Source: Arthrobacter silvisoli
Lineage (GTDB): Bacteria; Actinomycetota; Actinomycetes; Actinomycetales; Micrococcaceae
Length of the DNA: 64,000 bases
Assembly (NCBI RefSeq): GCF_003369445.1
Contig: NZ_QRCU01000032.1
Coordinates: 62,001-126,000, forward strand
Direction of reading: 5' to 3'
Each line of letters starts with the position of its first letter. Positions within the stretch are counted from its first letter, which is position 1. A program made the position numbers and the translations under genes. Under the pieces are notes generated by a model. That model was given only the letters and a program-made list of their open reading frames with translations. It was not told where the DNA came from and made no database searches. Shown here in pieces: positions 47,489-54,905 of this stretch.

Positions 47489-47562
47489 GGGCGTATAGCT
47501 CAGGCGGTTAGAGCGCTTCGCTGATAACGAAGAGGTCCCAGGTTCAAGTCCTGGTACGCCCA
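47489..47562 (+). tRNA. tRNA-Ile (GAT)
   Basis: 74 nt. Acceptor GGGCGTA pairs with TACGCCC. The D-loop has AGCTCAGGCGGTTAGAGC, the anticodon stem CTTCG/CGAAG encloses loop CTGATAA (anticodon GAT), and the T-arm has GGTTCAAGTCC. Discriminator A; CCA not encoded. Downstream of gyrA/DUF3566, as in most actinobacteria. Confidence 0.97.
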
Positions 47563-47616
47563 CGGAACCTGCACGGTTCCACGGTAAAGGTCCGCAAGGA
47601 CCGGAACGGGGTGCAT

Positions 47617-47733
47617 GTGAAGACGTTGCTGATTGTTGCAGCTGCGATCGCAGGCGTCCTGCTTTACCGGAAGGTGCAGGAATCCGAAGCCCGGAAGACG
47701 GTCTGGAGCCAGGCAACCGATACGGTTGACTAG
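47617..47733 (+). CDS. DLW-39 family micro-protein
   Basis: 38 residues from GTG (another in-frame GTG lies two codons upstream): MKTLLIVAAAIAGVLLYRKVQESEARKTVWSQATDTVD. An N-terminal hydrophobic helix (3-16) is followed by a charged amphipathic tail with the W-x-x-A-T/D pattern. It matches the DLW-39 family, tiny actinobacterial proteins annotated next to tRNA-Ile near gyrA. The probable role is membrane-associated, but no function is known. It sits between tRNA-Ile and tRNA-Ala, likely on one transcript. Confidence 0.85.
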   Translation: MKTLLIVAAAIAGVLLYRKVQESEARKTVWSQATDTVD

Positions 47734-47805
47734 CCCTGAGCCGCCGAACGGAACCGGTCAAAGCCGGGGCGCGTTCTGCGGTAGGATGGATGGGTTGCTT
47801 CTTAT

Positions 47806-47878
47806 GGGGGCATGGCGCAATTGGTAGCGCACCTGCTTTGCAAGCAGGGGGTTCGGGGTTCGAGTCCCCGTGCCTCCA
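47806..47878 (+). tRNA. tRNA-Ala (TGC)
   Basis: 73 nt. Acceptor GGGGGCA pairs with TGCCTCC (one G-T pair). Anticodon stem CCTGC/GCAGG with loop TTTGCAA (anticodon TGC), T-arm GGTTCGAGTCC. CCA is encoded directly after the discriminator A (47879-47881). TAGGAT at 47782-47787 is its likely -10. Confidence 0.97.
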
Positions 47879-47885
47879 CCATAGG

Positions 47886-47926
47886 AAAGAGTCCCGGTCA
47901 GGAATGACCGGGACTCTTTCGTTTTC
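47886..47926 (+). terminator. Terminator after tRNA-Ala
   Basis: AAAGAGTCCCGGTCA-GGAA-TGACCGGGACTCTTT is a perfect 15-bp-arm hairpin with a trailing CGTTTTCG run. It ends the tRNA transcript. Confidence 0.93.
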
Positions 47927-48000
47927 GCCCGGAGTTCCACAGACTCTGCCTTCGGAGCCGGGCATCGCAGTCACTCCGGGTTGGTCATGAACATCGTCTT

Positions 48001-48230
48001 CGCTGCCTTGGGGTCCTCGGAGTCTCGGCGTCCGAGCCGCTGATCGCCTGCTTCATCACCTCCCTCCAACTGACCTCCGTGGGTCTTCGCCCGAGTCGTT
48101 GTGGGGCGATGCACTTGCCCTGCCCGGCGGCACCTACGCGGGGCCCGGGTTCATCCTGGCGGGGCTCGCCGTCGTCGTCAGCGGGCGGTTACTGGCCGCC
48201 GCGCCGGACGCTTTGGCTGGAGCTTGCAGT
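48001..48230 (+). pseudogene. Decayed membrane-protein C-terminus, frameshifted
   Basis: In frame from 48001 the translation reads LGVSASEPLIACFITSLQLTSVGLR and then changes frame at about 48091, continuing ESLWGDALALPGGTYAGPGFILAGLAVVVSGRLLAAAPD. Read across the frameshift, this is a hydrophobic, membrane-protein-like C-terminus with two helices. There is no ribosome binding site or start, and its 3' end overlaps the end of the GT2 gene. I read it as the remnant of a lost permease rather than a live gene. The parent family cannot be named. Confidence 0.35.
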
Positions 48231-49064
48231 GTGGATGGCGCGCAGGAGTTTGGCCGGGAAGTACACCGAGAAGAAGACGACCATGGGTGCCTTCAACGCC
48301 ATCTTCTTGACGTTGTGTGCCTTGTAGGTGCGGTCGAAGCGGGTCACGTAGTAGCGGTAGTCCCGCGGTGAATCCTCGAGGCGGCGGGCGGACATTCCGG
48401 AGACCATCTGCGGCCAGTACTGGACCCGCATCTCGTGCTCGGCCAGATGCAGCGAGAGGTCGATGTCCTCGTGCATCTCATCCTTTTCGTCCAGGCACGC
48501 CTCGTCACGGATGGCTTCCCAGGCCGTGCGCCGCAATGCCATGTTGGATCCGAAAAGGAAGTGGTACTGGTGCTTGGCCAGCCGGAGCATGAGCTGGCGC
48601 ATCTTGTCGTCGGCCTTGAGTCCGAAGCGGCGCATGGGCATGTCGTAGTAGACCACGGGACCGGTGGCCGCCTGGACGTCCGGGTCCATGAAAGCGGCCT
48701 GGACCTGTTCCACCCAGTCCGGTTCGAGGACGGAGTCGGCGTCGATGCGTCCCACCACGTCGCCGGTGGCGCGGTTGAGCCCGAAGTTGCGGGTGGGGAT
48801 GAGTCCCTGGGCCTCGTCCTGGCTCAGGAGCAGGATGGGGCTTTCAGGGTATTCCTGCTGCATCTGGCCAACAATGAGGGCCGTGCGGTCCGTGGACATG
48901 TTGTCCACGACGATGATCTCGGCGGCCGGGACAGACTGGTAAATGGCGGCGATGAGGCACTGCCTGATGACGCTTTCCTCGTTGTACGCCGGTATGACGA
49001 TGGAGACTTCCGGCCTGGGTGCGTCAGAAGGTGCGGGTTCTTCGGGCGATCTATCGGCTGACAT
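48189..49064 (-). CDS. Family 2 glycosyltransferase
   Basis: 291 residues. A GT-A fold opens with EVSIVIPAYNEESVIRQCLIAAI. The acidic motifs VVDNMSTDRT and the DxD-type VGRIDADSVLEP coordinate the metal and nucleotide sugar, and the acceptor-side motif HEDIDLSLHLAEHE (ED) supplies the base. The C-terminus has one hydrophobic segment (about 262-280) that may anchor it to the membrane. It transfers a sugar to a lipid or polymer that cannot be identified from context. It is transcribed away from the alanine-rich protein gene and faces the pseudogene. Confidence 0.88.
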   Translation of the reverse strand: MSADRSPEEPAPSDAPRPEVSIVIPAYNEESVIRQCLIAAIYQSVPAAEIIVVDNMSTDRTALIVGQMQQEYPESPILLLSQDEAQGLIPTRNFGLNRATGDVVGRIDADSVLEPDWVEQVQAAFMDPDVQAATGPVVYYDMPMRRFGLKADDKMRQLMLRLAKHQYHFLFGSNMALRRTAWEAIRDEACLDEKDEMHEDIDLSLHLAEHEMRVQYWPQMVSGMSARRLEDSPRDYRYYVTRFDRTYKAHNVKKMALKAPMVVFFSVYFPAKLLRAIHTASSSQSVRRGGQ

Positions 49065-49116
49065 CCAGACAAATCTAACACCAGCCTTGCCGCCCCAGCG
49101 GGAGCTTCCGGTGACG

Positions 49117-49125
49117 TGTGGATAA
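49117..49125. other. Single perfect DnaA box
   Basis: TGTGGATAA (TTATCCACA on the minus strand) in the gap between the GT2 and alanine-rich genes. Confidence 0.6.
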
Positions 49126-49180
49126 ACATTGAGGGGACCCCGCCATGCGGAGTCCCCTCAATGGAATGCCTTGTCCGGGC

Positions 49181-50131
49181 TCAGCCCTCGGTCTTGCTGC
49201 TGTCCTTGTCCTCATCCTTGTGCAGGCTCGCGGCGATGTTCTTCACCGCGGTCTTGGCGTCGGTGGCCACCTTGACGGCGGTGTCCTTTGCGTCCTCGGC
49301 CACCTCGGCGGCTTTGTCCGCGACCTCCGCAGCCGCTTCCTTGACGGTTTCCTTGACCGATCCGGCTGCTTCTCCCTCTGCCTTGACCGGATCCGGCGTC
49401 GGGAACGGGATCGGGGCGGAGTTCTCGGGGTTTGCCGGAGTCACCGGGGCGGGGGTCTTCCACGGGTCCTCGACCGGCTTGGAAGCCTTCCACGCGGCAA
49501 CACCGGCGGCCACGGCAGCGGCAATCACCGTGACGATCAGGAGGCCGCGCTTCTTGGGCTTTTCTTTGCGACCGAGTTCGGCGGCCACGGCCTTGCCGGT
49601 CTCTTCCGCAACCGCTTTGAATTGGGCTCCCGCAGCCTGTGCCTGGTCCTGGAGGTTGTGGACGACGCCGGAATCCACCAGTTTCTGGGCGACGGCGTCG
49701 ACCTGGGCGGGCGCGTTCTCGAGGACATGGTGCACGGCGGTGGACGCCTGGCCGAGCTGTTCGGACAGCTTGGGCAGGTACTCCTCTACAACCTTGTCGC
49801 GGGCAACGCCCAGTGCGGGGGTTGCCTTGTTCAGCGCTTCCTGGATCTTCGGCGAGGCGTCCTCGACGGCGTCGTGGATTCTGGGTGCGAGGTTCGCAAG
49901 GCCTTCCTGGAGCTTCGGGGTGACGGTTGCGACGCCGTCGGCCAGGTTGTGGGCCGCGGTCTTCAGCCCTTCCTGGATCTTCGGTGAGGCGGAATCGATT
50001 CCGTGCTGGATACGGGGAACTGCCCAGTTCACGGCAGCTTCGACGCGCGGGGCAGCCCAGTCTTTGGCGGTGTCTACGCCTGCTGCCACAGAGTGCTCAA
50101 GGTCGCGGGCAATACGGTCTGACTTCTTCAC
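49181..50131 (-). CDS. Alanine-rich repeat membrane protein
   Basis: 316 residues from GTG behind GGGAGG. The N-terminal half (about 30-150) is built from amphipathic repeats of about 22 residues marked by SPKIQEGL, TPKLQEGL and SPKIQEAL, resembling apolipoprotein- or LEA-like helices. A transmembrane helix (RGLLIVTVIAAAVAAGVAAWKA) at about 211-232 follows a Lys/Arg-rich stretch. A Pro-rich spacer then leads to a second all-Ala/Lys/Asp/Val amphipathic region (about 265-316). It would have one cytoplasmic and one exported helical domain. I do not recognise a family. Stress or envelope roles are guesses from composition. It is divergent from ppiA. Confidence 0.7.
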   Translation of the reverse strand: MKKSDRIARDLEHSVAAGVDTAKDWAAPRVEAAVNWAVPRIQHGIDSASPKIQEGLKTAAHNLADGVATVTPKLQEGLANLAPRIHDAVEDASPKIQEALNKATPALGVARDKVVEEYLPKLSEQLGQASTAVHHVLENAPAQVDAVAQKLVDSGVVHNLQDQAQAAGAQFKAVAEETGKAVAAELGRKEKPKKRGLLIVTVIAAAVAAGVAAWKASKPVEDPWKTPAPVTPANPENSAPIPFPTPDPVKAEGEAAGSVKETVKEAAAEVADKAAEVAEDAKDTAVKVATDAKTAVKNIAASLHKDEDKDSSKTEG

Positions 50132-50284
50132 AACTACCTCCCGATACACATGCTCGTTTGTTGTTAGCCTACGTCGCATGTCCGGCACCGGCTATTCATC
50201 TGGCGCATTCACGGGAGATTTCACCGAGCGCGGAACCGGCTTCCGGGCCGTTTCCTCGTTGACCCTGCATGAAAGAATGGGCCC

Positions 50285-50827
50285 ATGACCATTGCAACCG
50301 CAAAAGCAACCATCCACACCAGCCTCGGCGACATCGTGGTGAACCTCTTCGGCAACCACGCGCCCAAGACGGTGGCCAACTTCGTCGGCCTTGCCACAGG
50401 TGAAAAGTCCTGGACCCACCCGGAAACCGGCGAAGACAAGACCGGTACCCCGCTGTACGACGGCACGATCTTCCACCGCATCATCAAGGACTTCATGATC
50501 CAGGGCGGCGACCCGCTGGGCCGCGGTATCGGCGGCCCGGGTTACAAGTTCGACGACGAGATCCACCCGGAACTGAACTTCAACGCCCCGTACAAGCTGG
50601 CAATGGCCAACGCCGGCATCCAGATGGGCAAGGGCACCAACGGTTCCCAGTTCTTCATCACCACCGTCAACACGGACTGGCTGTTCGGCAAGCACTCCAT
50701 CTTCGGTGAAGTGGCCGACGACGAGTCCAAGAAGGTCGTCGACTCCATCGAGGCTGTCCGCACCGGCATGGGCGACCGCCCGGTCGAGGACGTCGTCATC
50801 AACAGCATCGACGTCGTCCAGCTCTGA
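50285..50827 (+). CDS. ppiA: Peptidyl-prolyl cis-trans isomerase, cyclophilin type
   Basis: 180 residues. The cyclophilin core has HTSLGDIVVNLFGNHAPKTVANFVGLATG, FHRIIKDFMIQGGDP (catalytic Arg), the MANAGIQMGKGTNGSQFFITT active-site strand and HSIFGEV. No signal peptide, so it folds cytoplasmic proteins. It starts 154 bases from the divergent alanine-rich gene and is followed after 21 bp by the rhomboid gene, on the same strand. Confidence 0.95.
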   Translation: MTIATAKATIHTSLGDIVVNLFGNHAPKTVANFVGLATGEKSWTHPETGEDKTGTPLYDGTIFHRIIKDFMIQGGDPLGRGIGGPGYKFDDEIHPELNFNAPYKLAMANAGIQMGKGTNGSQFFITTVNTDWLFGKHSIFGEVADDESKKVVDSIEAVRTGMGDRPVEDVVINSIDVVQL

Positions 50828-50848
50828 TTTCCGGAGCCTGACCAACAC

Positions 50849-51724
50849 ATGAGCTTTGGATACCCGGCGGCTGAGCCGTCAGCAGGCGTTCCGGTATGCC
50901 CCCGGCATCCCGACCGACCCTCGTACGTGCGGTGCCAGCGGTGCGGTCGCCCGGCGTGCCCGGAATGCCAGCGGGCGGCCGCCGTCGGGTTCCAATGCGT
51001 TGATTGCGTCAACGAACAAAAGCGTTCGACGCCGGCAGTACGTTCCGCCTATGGCGGCACCGCAGTTGCCGGCCGTCCCACCGCGACGCTGGCATTGATC
51101 GCCGCCTGCGTCCTGGTATACATCCTGCAGTGGATTGTTCCCGGGGACGCCATCGCCAGAGACTTTGCCTTTGCTGCCGGGTACGTCCAGCCGGAGGCCG
51201 GCCAATACGAGCCGTGGCGGATGCTTACTTCCGCTTTCCTGCATTCCCAGGCTTTCGTGCCCCACATCGTGCTCAATATGTACACGCTGTGGATCTTCGG
51301 CCAGGCACTGGAACCTTTGCTCGGCCGGATCCGTTTCCTGGCCATCTACCTCCTTTCCGCTGTTGGAGGCTCAGTCGGCTACCTGCTGCTGACGCCCCTG
51401 TACGTTCCCGGGCATCCGACCGCTTCTGTAGTGGGCGCCTCCGGTGCAATCTTCGGTTTGTTCGGCGCCTTGCTGGTGATCCAGCGGCACCGCGGCGGCG
51501 ACACCACGCAATTGTGGATCCTCATCGCCATCAACGGGGTCATCGGTTTCATGGTCGCGGGCATCGCCTGGCAGGCACATCTCGGTGGATTCATCACCGG
51601 GGCCCTCGGCGCTGCGGCAGTGGCTTATGCGCCACGTGGGCCACGCCGCGCCCTCGTTCAGGCCGGCGGTCTCGTCGCCGTCGCGGTGCTCCTCGTACTC
51701 GTCACAGTTCTCCGCACTGCCTAG
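50849..51724 (+). CDS. Rhomboid family intramembrane serine protease with zinc-binding N-terminus
   Basis: 291 residues. The N-terminus carries Cys/His pairs in CPRHPDRPSYVRCQRCGRPACPECQ...CVDC, a B-box-like double zinc site. Six or seven transmembrane helices follow, with the catalytic Ser in SVVGASGAIFGLFGALLV (GASGAI) and the catalytic His in AHLGGFITGAL. Rhomboids cut transmembrane helices; the zinc head probably binds a partner or the substrate's cytosolic tail. It is close behind ppiA, and the pair may be co-transcribed. Confidence 0.9.
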   Translation: MSFGYPAAEPSAGVPVCPRHPDRPSYVRCQRCGRPACPECQRAAAVGFQCVDCVNEQKRSTPAVRSAYGGTAVAGRPTATLALIAACVLVYILQWIVPGDAIARDFAFAAGYVQPEAGQYEPWRMLTSAFLHSQAFVPHIVLNMYTLWIFGQALEPLLGRIRFLAIYLLSAVGGSVGYLLLTPLYVPGHPTASVVGASGAIFGLFGALLVIQRHRGGDTTQLWILIAINGVIGFMVAGIAWQAHLGGFITGALGAAAVAYAPRGPRRALVQAGGLVAVAVLLVLVTVLRTA

Positions 51725-51831
51725 CTCCAATCCCAAGCACGGCGGCCAGCGGCCGCCTGGCTCCGCCGTCCTCCCTTCCCTCCAGCGGGGAGGGTGGTGA
51801 CTTCCGAAGCGGCGCGGAGCAAACTGGCAAG

Positions 51832-52176
51832 ATGCAGGTCGTCGACCTCCCCCTTTCGGAACTTGTGCAGGACTCCATTGAACTGAGCCGTCCCTATCTG
51901 GATCCGGAACGCGTGTCGTATTACTTGGAACATCTGGATGAATCAACCCCGGTGGTGGTGTTCACCATCAACGGCCACATGCTTCTGGCCGACGGCCACC
52001 ATCGCGTGGCGGCGGCCGAACAACTTGGCCGCTCAACCGTGAGGGCGGAGGTGCGGGAAGGCGGGCGGAGGGAAGCCCTGCAGTTTGCGATAGACCTTGC
52101 ACAGCGGCAGCGGGGCCTTTCAAGGCAAGAAATCATTGAAGCCATCGCCCGCCGTGGCGCGCGTCCCGCTGAATGA
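51832..52176 (+). CDS. Lone ParB/sulfiredoxin-fold protein
   Basis: 114 residues. MQVVDLPLSELVQDSIELSRPYLDPERVSYYLEHLDESTPVVVFTINGHMLLADGHHRVAAAEQLG matches the N-terminal ParB/Srx nuclease-like fold; DGHHRVAA occupies the place of the GERRWRA CTP-binding box in ParB. There is no helix-turn-helix and no dimerisation domain, so it cannot read parS. It is an orphan of unknown function, possibly a nucleotide-binding accessory. It starts after a 107-bp gap and is immediately followed by the DnaA-box-rich stretch. Confidence 0.75.
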   Translation: MQVVDLPLSELVQDSIELSRPYLDPERVSYYLEHLDESTPVVVFTINGHMLLADGHHRVAAAEQLGRSTVRAEVREGGRREALQFAIDLAQRQRGLSRQEIIEAIARRGARPAE

Positions 52177-52907
52177 CGGTCAATGACGGTCGGCGCCCTG
52201 AAGGTCCTAACGCCGGCGTGGCCCGTTTTCCACAGCCGTTATCCACACTGTGTGTAACTTACAACTGTGTAGTTCAGCGCACCCTCCCCTTGCCTGCGCT
52301 GTTTTCGGGGGTCCAACGGACGAAATACCCACATTGGTCCACAGCTGTGGATAACTTTCCTGCGCGGTCTTGTGGTTATGTGGACAAGACCGCTCTTAGT
52401 TCCGCTGTTGTGGAAAAGTCCCGGGAGATGTGGAATCCACAGCCCCTCGCTAGCGATATCAACAGGGTTTTCAACATTGTTAATAACTCACACGGTTGTA
52501 GTTTCGCCCCTTAAACCACGCCGCATTCCCCTTGAATCCGCGGGTTTGCCGTCAACGTAACCACAGTTTTTCCCCATCTGTGGATAACTTGTGGGAAGCC
52601 GCCTGTTGTTAAGTGGGTAACCGGGCCGATGAGCCTGCCGCGGGTCTGAAACCGTATGCTGTCCAGGATCAGACCGTGCCCCTGTCCGCGGAGGTGAATT
52701 TCTCCATCCCGGAACCATGAACACTTGGTGAAGCCCGGACCACGATCCACAGCCTTGTTCACATGGGGAAAACCGCGGAATTGAGGGCGAGCCTCCAAGA
52801 ACCCCGGAAAACCGGGCTATTGAAGCCCAGGCCATCGCTTTCCACATTGCCTTTCCACAGCTGTGGATAAAGTTGCCCACTTTTGTGGACAGCCGGGGCC
52901 GGGCGGT
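52177..52907. other. DnaA-box-rich gene-free region
   Basis: About 730 bases with no gene. Perfect TTATCCACA at 52239-52247 and, on the minus strand, at 52346-52354, 52579-52587 and 52862-52870; perfect TTGTCCACA (minus) at 52379-52387. Near matches TGTGTGTAA (52250), TGTGGAAAA (52409) and TGTGGACAG (52884) add to the cluster. Two boxes sit in palindromes around CACAGCTGTG (52338-52349 and 52856-52867). It lies about 15 kb past dnaA, in no obvious promoter, and reads like a DnaA-titrating (datA-like) or reactivating locus. Confidence 0.8.
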
Positions 52908-53504
52908 TCAGCTCCAGATGCCGGAGCTTCCGCGGCGGTGGCTGTCCACAAGATGGGTGTCGATCATGCCGATGGCTTCCATCAGTGCGTACATCGTGGT
53001 GGGCCCGACAAAAGCGAAGCCCTTCTTCCGAAGCGCCTTGGACAGGGCCACTGACTCGGGCGACTGGGTGGCAAGCTCGGCTACGGTCGCGGGCGACGGC
53101 GTCTTTTCCGGCTGGAAGGACCACACAAAGTCCACCAGGCCGCCGTCGGCCCGGAGCGCGAGGGTGGCGTTGGCATTGGTGATTGCCGCCCGGATTTTCA
53201 AACGGTTCCGCACGATGCCGGCGTCCAGCATGAGGCGCTCGACGTCGGCCTCCCCGAACAACGCCACCTTCTCCGGATCGAAGTTCAGGAAGGCGGTACG
53301 GAAGGCCTCGCGTTTACGCAGGATGGTGGCCCAGGAGAGGCCTGCCTGGAAGCCCTCGAGGCTGATGCGCTCGTACAGGCCACGTTCGTCCCGGACCGGC
53401 ATGCCCCATTCGGTGTCGTAGTACTCCCGGAGCAACGGGTCCGTGGATGCCCACGGCGGGCGCGCCAGTCCGTCTTCGCCGAGGATAGTGCCGGCCGGGG
53501 TCAT
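52908..53504 (-). CDS. tag: DNA-3-methyladenine glycosylase I
   Basis: 198 residues from an ATG with GGAGG six bases upstream; a longer start at 53543 lacks such a site. The Tag fold is clear: ASTDPLLREYYDTEWGMPVRDERGLYERISLEGFQAGLSWATILRKREAFRTAF, with the HhH-like GIVRNRLKIRAAITNA and the end KKGFAFVGPTTMYALMEAIGMIDTHLVDSHRR. It removes 3-methyladenine by cutting the glycosidic bond. It is the last gene of a repair set with alkB and two MGMT genes on the same strand. Confidence 0.94.
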   Translation of the reverse strand: MTPAGTILGEDGLARPPWASTDPLLREYYDTEWGMPVRDERGLYERISLEGFQAGLSWATILRKREAFRTAFLNFDPEKVALFGEADVERLMLDAGIVRNRLKIRAAITNANATLALRADGGLVDFVWSFQPEKTPSPATVAELATQSPESVALSKALRKKGFAFVGPTTMYALMEAIGMIDTHLVDSHRRGSSGIWS

Positions 53505-53577
53505 GGGTGCCTCCAAAGGACGTTCAAAGCTGTTTGTGGACATTGTGCGCCCTGGCTAGGACATTCCGAGGGTATCG

Positions 53578-54279
53578 CTACGACAGTCCGGTGACGCGCA
53601 TGGTGATATTGATGCGGCCATGCTCCAGCCCGCAGCCCTGCGGAGCGCTGTCCGGCTGCACCTTGACCACCCCGTGATAGGCGAAACGCGACGCTCCACC
53701 GAAGACAAAGAGGTCACCGGACTGCAGCACCACATCCGTGTACGGCTTGCCCCGGCCTTCGGTGTTGCCGAAACGGAACACGCAGCTGTCGCCGATGCTC
53801 AAGGACACGACCGGTGCCGCGGAGCGCTCGTCCTTGTCCTGGTGCATGCCCATTTTGGCTGCGTCATCGTAGAGGTTCACCAGCGCGGTGTCCGGCGTGT
53901 AGGCAGCCGCTGTTTCCGGCAGCGAGCCGGCGGCAGCAAGTGCCTTGCGGCCCAACCTGACCATCCAGTCCGGGAAGTCCAGCACCCGGCGGCCGTTGAC
54001 GTCGAAGGCCTCGCGCGTGTAGCGGTAGGGCTGCCAGTGCCATCCGAGGCAGACTGTCCGGACCGACATCGGATGCCCGCCCGGCAGCACGGCGGCCCTC
54101 GGCGGCACGGGTCCCGCCGCCCATTCGCGGAAGCGGGCAGCGATCCAGCGCTGCTGCTCCAGGTTGAGCCAGCCCGGCACGTGAACGGCACCTTCGGCGA
54201 TCCGGCGGGGGCCGGCGTCGGGCACGGACAGCAACTCCGCCGGAAACAAAGGCTCCGCCGGAAACAACGGTTCGCTCAC
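53578..54279 (-). CDS. alkB: Alpha-ketoglutarate-dependent dioxygenase AlkB
   Basis: 233 residues from GTG. The Fe(II) site is read from GMHQDKDERS (His, Asp) and a later His in FAYHGV, with the 2-oxoglutarate-binding Arg in GRINITMRVTG. This is the AlkB family, which removes 1-methyladenine and 3-methylcytosine lesions by oxidation. The first 18 residues repeat FPAE twice. The start overlaps the stop of the upstream MGMT gene by four bases (GTGA), so it is coupled to it. Confidence 0.94.
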   Translation of the reverse strand: MSEPLFPAEPLFPAELLSVPDAGPRRIAEGAVHVPGWLNLEQQRWIAARFREWAAGPVPPRAAVLPGGHPMSVRTVCLGWHWQPYRYTREAFDVNGRRVLDFPDWMVRLGRKALAAAGSLPETAAAYTPDTALVNLYDDAAKMGMHQDKDERSAAPVVSLSIGDSCVFRFGNTEGRGKPYTDVVLQSGDLFVFGGASRFAYHGVVKVQPDSAPQGCGLEHGRINITMRVTGLS

Positions 54280-54905
54280 GCGGCCTCCAGGGCCAGCAGG
54301 ATCCGTTTGGCCTCCGGCCCGCCGAGATAGCCGCCGAAGGAGCCATCCGAACGCACCACCCGGTGGCAGGGCACGACGACGGGCAGCGGGTTGTTCGCGC
54401 AGGCGGAGCCGACGGCGCGGACAGCCTTCGGACTGCCCGCCGCTTTCGCCACGTCCGCGTAGCTTTCGGTGCTGCCGTAGGCGATGTGCGGAAGGTGCTC
54501 CAGCACGCTCAACCGGAAGCCGCGGCTCAGCGCGAAATCCAGCGGAACCTCGAAGCTGCGGCGGGTCCCGGCGAAGTATTCCTCGAGCTGGCGTGCCGCA
54601 TTGTCCAGCCGGGACGGCGCCTCCAGGATCCGCGGGCTCAGCTTGTCGGCCAGGGCCTGCAGCACGGCGTCGTGGTCTTCCAGGGCGAAAGCGACGCGCA
54701 CCAGGCCGCGTTCCGTGGCCGCCAGCAGGAGCCTGCCGAGCGGAGAATCCACCGTGCGGTAGGAAACGTCGATGAGCTGCCTGCCCGCGGCGGCCGCGGC
54801 GAGGCGGTCGTGCAGGCGTTCGAGCGTGCCCGGGGCGGGTTCTGTCAAGCCTGCGAAAAGCCCGTCGGGCAGCAGGGGTCCAGTGTCCATCTGGCTGTCT
54901 TTCAT
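54276..54905 (-). CDS. Methylated-DNA-cysteine S-methyltransferase (long N-terminus)
   Basis: 209 residues. The active site VVVPCHRVVRSDGSFGGYLGG holds the acceptor Cys. The N-terminal half includes an extra 45-residue Ala/Leu-rich helical segment ahead of the RNaseH-like subdomain (YRTVDSPLGRLLLAATERGLVRVAF), longer than a standard Ogt. It transfers the methyl group of O6-methylguanine to itself. The start overlaps the sigma-factor stop by 4 bp. This is the second MGMT gene in the operon. Confidence 0.92.
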   Translation of the reverse strand: MKDSQMDTGPLLPDGLFAGLTEPAPGTLERLHDRLAAAAAGRQLIDVSYRTVDSPLGRLLLAATERGLVRVAFALEDHDAVLQALADKLSPRILEAPSRLDNAARQLEEYFAGTRRSFEVPLDFALSRGFRLSVLEHLPHIAYGSTESYADVAKAAGSPKAVRAVGSACANNPLPVVVPCHRVVRSDGSFGGYLGGPEAKRILLALEAA

